Shown here: positions 57,201 through 64,000 of the stretch, piece after piece
How positions within the stretch are numbered: position 1 is the first letter of the stretch
Layout: each line of letters starts with the position of its first letter
Made by a program: the position numbers and the translations under genes
DNA from: Lathyrus oleraceus
Taxonomy: Eukaryota; Streptophyta; Magnoliopsida; Fabales; Fabaceae
Direction of reading: 5' to 3'
DNA: 64,000 bases
Assembly (NCBI RefSeq): GCF_024323335.1
Contig: NC_066585.1
Location: forward strand, 75,874,109 to 75,938,108
Notes under the pieces: model-generated
Database searches by the model: none
What the model was told of the DNA's origin: nothing
The model's input: only the letters and a program-made list of their open reading frames with translations

Positions 57201-57506
57201 TACAAAGATGAGTCTTTTATTCTAGCCTCTCAAGCTAGACAAGTGTTCTATGTCAATGATCCGAAAAGTACGAAATGGTCTATAGTTCTTTTTTCCAACA
57301 AAGTAATTGATGAAAACACTGGAGTTCAAGGTGATATTGATGTTGAGATTGAATCGTTTACCAGAAATGATCAAGATGAGAATATTATATCAAATGATTC
57401 ATATATTAGAAATGATCATAATGAGGGTATTTGGATCAATCCAACCGTCTGTGTTGTTAAGAGACATGTAGAACATATTCCAACCAAGAAAAGAAAGAGA
57501 ACTTAG
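54280..57506 (+). pseudogene. TNP2-like CACTA transposase with one frameshift and one stop
   Basis: DNA transposase of En/Spm type. First frame (54280-55947): transposase-associated N-terminus (residues 1-75, RMICPCLGCCYGKRV) and the TNP2 domain with KLYNLKAGNGWSDKSF, CPNDCVLFRNEY, CPKCGVSRYK, STDGMNPHG, GQCACPICEDKTDWKRL and RHFLDVMHIEK. A single indel near 55880-55900 moves the conserved sequence (KSKDGLKARKDL) to the frame that continues from 55944: KGYVKNRSRPEGCMVERYIVEEAIEF. A TAA at 56838-56840 then cuts off the DUF4216-type C-terminus (YTFYIKEQDDKSTMQNSGV, YFGVIERIWVFDYEKF, VDLNRVGYKDESFILASQARQVFYV). Everything else is open, so decay is recent. The ATG follows a ttctaattag acceptor of a probable leader intron. 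Confidence 0.93.
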
Positions 57507-57527
57507 TGAAAAAGGTACAGGTCAAAT

Positions 57528-57640
57528 GATTTTAATTGTTTTCTTTATTACAGGTAAAATGGCTTTTATGATTTTAATTGTTTTTATATTTGTCATCTGA
57601 TTTTAATTGTTTTCTTTATTACAGGTAAAATGGCTATTAT
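57528..57640 (+). repeat. 71-bp tandem duplication including a splice acceptor and ATG
   Basis: gattttaattgttttcttta ttacaggtaaaatggct occurs at 57528 and again at 57599, almost identical. Each copy brings its own polypyrimidine tract, acceptor and ATG. Confidence 0.85.
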
Positions 57641-58069
57641 GAAGTCAATCATTCGTGCAAGGGGCAAGGGATACTTGAAAGTATCAATTGATATTTGTTT
57701 AGATGGAGATGTTCCATTGTCGTCAAGCCTCATTCGCGTAGATGATGATGCTGGATATTTGAAAGTATCCTTCTACGACAATGGAACATGTCCATCTAAA
57801 CAAATATCAATTCTATCTTCAAAAGATAAGGGACCAAAAATATAAGGGGATTACGCAGCAAATCGAGTCAGTTGTATAAAAAAAAATGTATAAACACAAT
57901 TATATGATATTTATGCATAGAAAATGTTAATTCTTGATCTTATACTTCACCTAACTAATTTTATGATATTTTAGGTTCATGCTATTGATATTGAACAAAA
58001 AGAGGTTGTTGCTAAGAAGACTGCTGCTAGCAAAAAAAACATACATCTCAGAGATGCTTTTGCTACTTA
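57630..58069 (+). pseudogene. Possible second CACTA protein, small and partly rearranged
   Basis: A 71-codon frame (57630-57845; MAIMKSIIRARGKGYLKV...) follows a ttattacag acceptor. A second short exon-like piece (57975-58069) follows tattttag and codes EQKEVVAKKTAASKKNIHL, ending in a stop. In related elements a second, TNP1-like protein lies here. This copy is too short, and its body is occupied by an inverted repeat, so it is probably a deletion remnant. I do not recognise a domain. Confidence 0.35.
57686..57812. repeat. 38-bp inverted repeat with 51-bp loop inside the CACTA element
   Basis: Left arm 57686-57723 starts aattgatatttgtttagatg, and right arm 57775-57812 is its reverse complement with one mismatch. 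A word ggatacttgaaagtatc just before the left arm recurs as ggatatttgaaagtatc inside the loop. Transcription would give a near-perfect stem-loop. Confidence 0.9.
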
Positions 58070-58274
58070 GTTTTATTTCTTTTTAAGTTATGAATTGGTT
58101 GTATATTTAGAATCTTTAGAAGTTAAACGATTATATATCAGTGGATTGTTGTATATGTATGGATTGTTGTATATAAGGCTTGTTGAATGCAATGTGTGAA
58201 AAAGGGCTTCAAATTATACAGTTTTGGGTGTACTGCTTCAATATACAGGTTGTCTAAAATAAATAAATAAATAT

Positions 58275-58645
58275 AGCGCTTTTTAAAAAAATAAATTTAA
58301 ATAACCACCCACTTTAAAGGGCGCTTTCCAAAATAAGCGCCCTCTAAACCCTTTAAATTTCCACTTTAGAGGGCGCTTTCCAGTAAAAGCACCCTCTAAA
58401 CCCTTAAAAGTTTCCACTTTAGAGGGCGCTTTCCAGTAAAAGCGCCCTCTAAACCCTTAAAAGTTTCCACTTTAGAGGGCGCTTTCTTTAAAAAGCGCCC
58501 TCTAAAGTGGCCCTTAAAGGGCTTAAAGAGCCACTTTAGAGAGCGTTTTCACCAGGAAAAAAAGCGCTGTCTTTACCTATGCCAGCGCCAGATTAGAGGG
58601 CGCTTTAAAGCGCTGTTATAGGCCAAAAAAAGCGCCCTCTTTTCC
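58275..58645. repeat. Right subterminal hairpin array of the CACTA element
   Basis: About six further foldbacks of the same motif. In the middle, two or three copies are in a tandem of about 63 bp (cactttagagggcgctttcc / agtaaaagcgccctctaaac), showing local duplication. Confidence 0.9.
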
Positions 58646-58664
58646 CTTATTTGGCGTAGTGGTA

Positions 58665-58890
58665 TTTCGAGAGAAGATTATGCTTGACTTTTTATGATTG
58701 ATCTGCTGCCAGAAGTTGAACAAAATTTGTTTAGGACACTTTTGATGGTCTTTATTTGGTTGACAGTCATTTTTCCAAAGAGTAAGAGATCATCGGCAAA
58801 CATTAAGTGAGTCGCCTTAGGCTTATTTCTTCCAGCTCTCTGATGCCCTTCCCATTGCTTTATGTCATACCCTAATATTGTCCGGACATT
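58665..58890 (-). pseudogene. LINE RT catalytic-box fragment
   Basis: Reads KATHLMFADDLLLFGKM, holding the FADD catalytic box, then STSGQQINHKKSSIIFS, which continues into the fragment left of the CACTA insertion. Confidence 0.85.
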
Positions 58891-59231
58891 TTTTCATCCA
58901 GTTAACTTGTATTTTTGTCACATTTTTTCATATTTTACATTTTTATTCATATTTTGATTTATTCATATTAACCTTTTAATCTAAAATATCATATCTTGTT
59001 TTTACATTTTGATCACATGCATTTTATTGCAAAATAAATAATTATTTCTTTTAATAAGAAAAGTCATGTGCATGATCTCATACATGTGACATTTTCGTCA
59101 AGTTTCTAATCAGATCTAATCTTTGACCATAAACTCTTCCAAAACGCAACAACAAATACATGTCGTGCAATACGCATATGTCGTACATCATACTACGGTA
59201 TCGCGTTTAGCATTTGTCTCTTCTGCACCTC
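58891..59231. other. AT-rich spacer
   Basis: Short repeated phrases (ttcatattttacatttttattcatatttt) but no gene or family recognised. Confidence 0.5.
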
Positions 59232-59854
59232 TGTAACACCCCATTTTTCTAAAAACTATTTATATTAACTAATTATAATTTTATGTGCGTATCTAATTAT
59301 CATTTGTGTGATAATTGAGATGTGTTAGGGAAACAAGGGTGGGCGACCCTTAGATAAAGAGTGTGACGAATAATTAGAGGTTCGTAGATTTATTTAGAAT
59401 TATTTAATTGATTAAATAATGTTTTTGTGTTGTTATTTAAACGAAATAATAAAATAAAAGGAAATAATGAGTTTGGGGTGGAAAGTGCAGATTGTAGAGA
59501 ATTAAAATAAATGTAAGTTAGTAATAAGTTGGGTCTTAGTGGAATATTAGAAAGATAAAAATTAGGTTTTTGATTTATGAGTAGAGAAGTGAGTTGAAAC
59601 TTTTGGAATTGGTGAAAAAAAGACAAGAGAAGAGAAAAGAAAGGAAAACCTAAGAAGAGCTCTAAGGAAGAGAATACATAGTCAAAAAACTTGAATTTTT
59701 ATGGAATTACGAGGTAAGGGTGGTAATTTGATTCAATAATAAAGATATGAATGAAAGGGTAGAGAAATGTTTAATTCTCTTTGGATTGATGATATTTGTT
59801 GAATGAAATTTATGTTTTAAAGTGTTCATGTATGTTCACCATTGATGATGTTTG
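59232..59854 (+). mobile_element. 5' part of a chromovirus-like (Ty3/gypsy) LTR
   Basis: TGTAACACCCCATTTTTC is the common start of plant chromovirus (Tekay/CRM-type) LTRs. The following AT-rich body with gggaaacaagggtgggcgac and aaaacctaagaagagctc fits. The LTR is broken at 59854 by the copia element E insertion. The remainder lies beyond the window if it survives. Confidence 0.6.
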
Positions 59855-60339
59855 TGTTGGAAATCCCCCAAAACTTATGGAGAATTTCAATCAATCTTGA
59901 CGAACAAGATTGTTATCACCCGCACAATAGCAATGAAAAGAAATAACAATGGAGGAAGAAAGAGTGTAAAGAACGATGAATGAGAAGAGTAATAAAATTC
60001 TGCAGAGTTTCTCTCTGCCCACAGACTGCGGAAAACTTCTTATTCACTTTGCAACTACAAAATACTGTGAATTACAAGTGTTATGAATACTCTATTCACC
60101 TCATTACAAGAATAAGGGTTACTCCCTCTATTTATAGATTTTGGTTAACTTGGACCTCAAGCTAAAGCCCAAAACTATAAAAGCCCAAAATAGCTAACAC
60201 TACTAAAATAGGCCTAAGTCAAGATTCTGTGTGAAGCAACATGCTTCAACACACTAACACAACTCAACACACTAGGTGGTTCAACACTTCCTTACTCTAT
60301 CGAGCAACCTGCTTCGACCCAAGGAACTACAATTCAACA
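59855..60339 (-). mobile_element. 3' LTR of element E, 485 bp
   Basis: On the minus strand it starts TGTTGAATTGTAG after a ttaggtggtg tract and ends GGGGGATTTCCAACA, with matching TGTTG..CAACA ends. It contains a minus-strand TATA box (tctataaatagagggag) near 60140. Inserted in the chromovirus-like LTR. Confidence 0.82.
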
Positions 60340-60344
60340 CACCA

Positions 60345-61986
60345 CCTAATTCATTGTGTATAAGTTATCTACATTCACCATAGCTCTTAGTCTTCTGAAC
60401 ACTTCGACCTGCATTCCTTTCATCATGATGTCTGCAATTTGATTCTCAGTTCTGCAGTGTTCCACATTCATCTTCCCATCTTCTACCTACTCTCGTAGAT
60501 AACAGAACCTCATTTCGATATGCTTGCTTTGACCATGTACTATCATATTCTTCGTCAAATTGATAGCTGACATGCTGTCGATCTTCATGGTAATTGCTCC
60601 ATGACTCTTCGTTGTTATCTCTTCGACCAGATTCACCATCCACATTGCTTGACATGTACAAAGAGAAGCAACTATGTATTCTGCTTCGCATGATGATAAT
60701 GCCACTACTGGCTCTTTTCTCGAACTCCAAGCAACTGGTGCACCACCTAGCATAAACACATAGCCCATTGTGGATTTTCGATCCTCAGCATCACCACACC
60801 AACTTAAGACGGTGTATTCCACTAATTTGCATTATTTTCCTTCATCAGCTACAGGAAACAAATTGCCATAGTCGAGAGTTCCTTTCATATACCTTAGTAT
60901 CCTCTTCTTTGCTGCTAGATGTGATACCTTTGGCTTCTGCATGTACCTACTCACCATACCTACACTGTATGTTAAGTCAGGCCTTGTGTGACAAAGGTAT
61001 CAAAGTGACCCAATAAGTCTTCTATATTGGGTTGGATCGACATCATCTTCATCTGAATCTTTCGACAGTTGTAGTCTGGGCTCAGCTGGGGTCGAAGTTG
61101 GGTTACAATCTTGCATCTCAAATCTCTTGAGAATTTCGCCTGCATACCTTCTTTGATGGATCATCAAACCTCTAACACTCTTGTAGAATTCGATCCAAAG
61201 GAAATATGAAACGTCACCCAGATCTGACATTTCGAATTCCTTGTTGAGATCACCTTTGAAGCCTTCAATCTCCTTCTTGCAACTACCTGTTATCAACAGG
61301 TCATCGACATATAGGCATAGTATAAACAATTCATTATTGATTCTTCTTACATATACTCCATATTCATATTTGAACTTCACAAATTCTTTCTCCCTTATAA
61401 AATCATTTATCTTCTTGTTCCAAGCTCTTGGAGCTTGTTTAAGTCCGTACAAGGCTTTATGCAGCCTGTACACCTTTATTTCTTCGCCATGTTTCACAAA
61501 CTCAGCTGGTTGTGCAACATAAACTTCTTCTTCTAAGGGGCCATTAAGGAATGCAAATTTTACATCCATCTGACACATCTGCCAGTTGGTCATGTTTGCT
61601 AGACCAACAACCAACCTGATTGTTTCGATCCTAGCAACAGGTGCAAAAACTTCATCGAAGTTGATTCCTTCTTTCTGAAGAAATCCTTTCGCCACAAGTC
61701 TTGCCTTGTGTCGAGTCACTTCTCCTTTGGGATTCAACTCCACCTTGTATACCCACTTCACATCGATTTCCTTCTTGTCTTGAGGCAATTTGACAAGTGA
61801 CCGAGTGTTGTTGACTTCGATTAACTTCAGCTCTTCGTCCATTGCTTTCATCCACTTCGAATCTTTCAATGCCTCAGCTGCATTGACAGGTTTGACATCT
61901 GCGTAGAAAACATAATGTATCAGCTCACCTTCTTCATTGACCACATCATATGATGTAATCACACATTCTTGCAACCTTGCAGGCAT
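60345..61986 (-). pseudogene. RT and RNase H of element E
   Basis: RT motifs from right to left: [83 protein letters not shown]. RNase H: SWCGDAEDRKSTMGYVFML, KEPVVALSSCEAEYI, IDSMSAINLTKN and HGQSKHIEMRFCYLRE. The RT block is open for 328 codons. Breaks occur near 61000, 60830 and 60487, so it is lightly damaged. Confidence 0.92.
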
Positions 61987-62035
61987 ATGTCTTGTTCTTT
62001 GAGGTTTGCTTGGGCCTGCTTCACCTTTGACTTCT

Positions 62036-62960
62036 TCCTATCGAACTTCTCTTTCGACTTCACTAGTTGGTTCATCATAAAATATTCTCACTGAATCTTT
62101 CTTGACATTCTCAGTCCAATCCCACTTCTTAAGCCCATCTATGATCACGTCCCTGCTGATCACCATTTGCTTATTCACCGGGTCGAACAACTTGTATCCT
62201 CCAGTCAAATGATATCCTATCAGGATCATCTGACTCGACTTGTCATCAAGTTTTATTCTCAACTAATATGGAACATGTCTATGTGCTATAGATCCAAACA
62301 CCCTCAGATGACTCAAGCTAGGCTTGACACCAGACCAACATTCTTTTGGTGTGATTCCTTCTAGCTTCTTCGTCGGATATCTGTTCAGGATATATGTCGC
62401 AGTCGACACAACTTCTTCCCATAATTCTTTGGGTAGATGCTTGCCTTTCAACATACTTCTAACCATATTTATAATGGTTCTATTCTTCCTTTCTGCGACT
62501 CCATTCTGCTGTGGAGTGTAGGTGTCACCACCTCATGCATAATCCCTTCTTTCACACATAATGCATCGAAGTCTTTCGACACATATTCTCCACCACCATC
62601 AGTTCTCAAAATCTTGATCCTTTGACTGCTCTGTCTTTCGATCATAGATTTAAATTTGGCAAATACCTCCATCACTTCACTTTTCTTCTAGATCAGGTAA
62701 GACCATAATTTTAGACTGAAATCATCTATGAATGTAACAAAGTATTTGTTACCTCCAATCGAATCCACCTGGAGAGGGCCACATACATCAGAGTATATGA
62801 CTTCAAGAATTGCCTTCGACCTGCTTCATGCATCCTTACTCAAGTTGTTCTTATGCTACTTCGCCTGCACGCATTCTTCACACACTTCGTTTGGAATGTC
62901 GATTTCTGGTAATCCTTAAACCATATTTCTTCTCTTCAAATCTATGATGTCTTTGAAATT
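62036..62960 (-). pseudogene. Integrase of element E
   Basis: Core motifs: ILRTDGGGEYVSKDFDALC, then HSRMESQKGRIEPL where NGVAERKNRT is usual, ARSMLKGKHLPKELW-like (62263-62466), and SQMILIGYHLTGGYKLFDP, the integrase C-terminal GKGY-like end (62038-62262). Stops at 62262, 62466 and 62690 and a shift near 62470 break it. The proline-to-serine and similar changes fit drift. Confidence 0.85.
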
Positions 62961-64000
62961 GAGATGACCAAGTCTATAATGTCATATCCATTCATCTCTG
63001 TTGGCTGCTGTTGCAAGGCACTTATGCTTCATCACATTATGCTCAAACTTGAAGGTTCTATTATGAGACATTGGAGCCTCCAAGATCAACCTTCCTATTG
63101 AGTCGAGAACTCTCATCATTTTGTCTTTGATCGACACCTTGAAGTTCTTTTTGACCAACTGCCATATGCTGAGCAAATTACTCTTCATGCCTGGTATGTA
63201 CAACACATTTGAAATTACTGACCTCTTGCCATCTTTCCTCATAATCAGAACATCACCAACACATTCAGTTGCTAGAGTGTTGTCATTTGCAAATTTCACC
63301 ATATTATTCATTAAGGGTTTTATGTTGACAAATCAATCTTTTCTTTTAGGCATGTGTGATGAGCATCCTGAGTCCAAGTACCACTGGTCCTTGAATCTCT
63401 CTTCTTCTCTTGTTGTAACCATCAACAACGTCTCTTCTTCTTCATGTTTCGACAGCTTTGCATAAGTTTCTTGATTCTTCTGTTTTTCTGGACAATCACT
63501 AGAATAATGATCATACCTTTGACAATTATAACACTGAATGTGACTCTTGTTTGTCTTTTGAACACCACCTCTTCCTCTACCTGCAACACCGCCTCTTTGG
63601 TTGCCTTGGTTCCAGGGTTTTCTCTAATTCAACCAGTTTCCTTCTTGCCGATTTTGACCAGTCGAATTGTTGTAACCTCCTCGCCTTTGTTGTCATTCTA
63701 GCTTCCTTTGCCTTTTCTTTCTTTTGTTGATTGAGCCTGCAAAGCCATATCACTCTTGGACTTTCCTGCACCTCTTTCATCCATTCTCTGCTCACGAGAT
63801 TCAAGTGTCCCTTGAAGCTCTTCCTTTGTCAATTTTGACAAATCTTTCGACTCTTCTATGGCTACTACCATGTGGTCGAACTTTGGAGCCAATGACCTCA
63901 AGATCTTTTCAACAACAGATCTTGTGTCGACACTTCTTCATATACTTTGATTTGATTCACCAGTTTCGTAACCTTGGCGAAGAAATCAGTTATGCTTTCA
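62961..64000 (-). pseudogene. gag C-terminus and protease of element E
   Basis: Right to left: gag helix (SLAPKFDHMVVAIEESKDL, LTKEELQGTLESRE), an Arg/Lys/Gly-rich stretch, a CCHC knuckle remnant (QCYNCQRYDHYSSDCPEK near 63520), then the protease box QWYLDSGCSSHM (near 63390) and SNVLYIPGMKSNLLS. Stops occur near 63320 and 63570. The element continues beyond the window. Confidence 0.85.

Larger units (their letters stand above)
53263..58661 (+). mobile_element. CACTA (En/Spm) transposon, 5399 bp
   Basis: Ends are CACTACGTCAAA at the left and, on the other strand, CACTACGCCAAA at the right. The flanking 3-bp duplication is GTA (53260-53262 and 58662-58664), as expected for CACTA elements. Both subterminal regions carry arrays of gagggcgcttt hairpins. 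A TNP2-like transposase and a possible second small protein are encoded on +. Inserted into a minus-strand LINE. Confidence 0.96.
52231..58890 (-). mobile_element. L1-type LINE remnant split by the CACTA transposon
   Basis: Minus-strand RT fragments lie on both sides of the CACTA element and join in order: FADDLLLFGKM right of it (about 58810), then GVPITRKSRKLRDYQFI and WKAKQLSMDGRVTFAIIEALPTYSM left of it, then a zinc-finger/RNase H-like tail. The 3' end borders an A/T-run near 52231. 5'-truncated near 58890, as is common for LINEs. Many stops. Confidence 0.85.
59855..64000 (-). mobile_element. Ty1/copia element E on the minus strand, continuing past the window end
   Basis: Read on the minus strand: gag, protease, integrase, RT, RNase H, polypurine tract, 3' LTR. 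The 5' LTR and start of gag are beyond position 64000. Codons are mostly in register, with scattered stops. Confidence 0.9.

Overview
The window is nuclear DNA from a higher plant, very probably a temperate legume of the pea/vetch/lentil group (Fabeae). The inference rests on intron-containing plant housekeeping genes, an Ogre-type (Tat clade) solo LTR of more than 6 kb, SIRE/Maximus-like copia elements, and the very high density of nested transposons. I saw no bacterial, organellar or viral gene cluster.

Layout. 1-9759: a decayed Ty1/copia element (A) on the + strand. It is split by a complete Ogre-type solo LTR (2475-8858) with a perfect 5-bp target duplication, and its integrase is cut at the left by the end of another LTR. 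10463-20052: a young SIRE-type copia element (B) with gag, pol and a separate envelope-like ORF behind its own TATA box. Its LTRs differ by about four substitutions plus a microsatellite. 20053-23050: old Ty3/gypsy LTR debris, including a reverse-oriented relative of the Ogre LTR with a 57-60 bp tandem array. 23062-23221: a Stowaway-like MITE. 23847-26405: a Mutator-like element (MULE) with five hairpin repeats at each end and two convergent, tail-truncated genes, a plant-mobile-domain (MAIN-like) gene and a MURA transposase.

The gene-bearing middle. 28251-31334 is a four-exon IRX10-like xylan xylosyltransferase gene (+). It is followed by a zf-GRF pseudogene, a second decayed SIRE-type element (C, 33123-39635) carrying a minus-strand ORF cassette, and a copia remnant (D, to 41316). 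Then come a seven-exon transaldolase (+, 41903-43883), an At4g14100-like secreted protein (-, 44255-45723; its intron holds a SINE and an LTR-like insertion), the succinate dehydrogenase assembly factor SDHAF2 (-, 46792-48871) and a short-chain dehydrogenase/reductase (-, 49791-51056) with a GC-AG intron. All exon sets given add up to intact reading frames.

The right arm. An L1-type LINE remnant (-, 52231-58890) is split by a complete CACTA transposon (53263-58661, target duplication GTA). The CACTA element carries a broken TNP2-like transposase, arrays of GC-rich subterminal hairpins and an internal 38-bp inverted repeat. A chromovirus-like LTR start (59232-59854) is then interrupted by a minus-strand copia element (E) that runs off the window end.

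The host genes look like independent housekeeping or cell-wall genes, not a cluster. The most unusual signals are the PMD/MURA MULE, the extra gene cassettes (one sense, one antisense) in the two SIRE-type elements, and the foldback inside the CACTA element.
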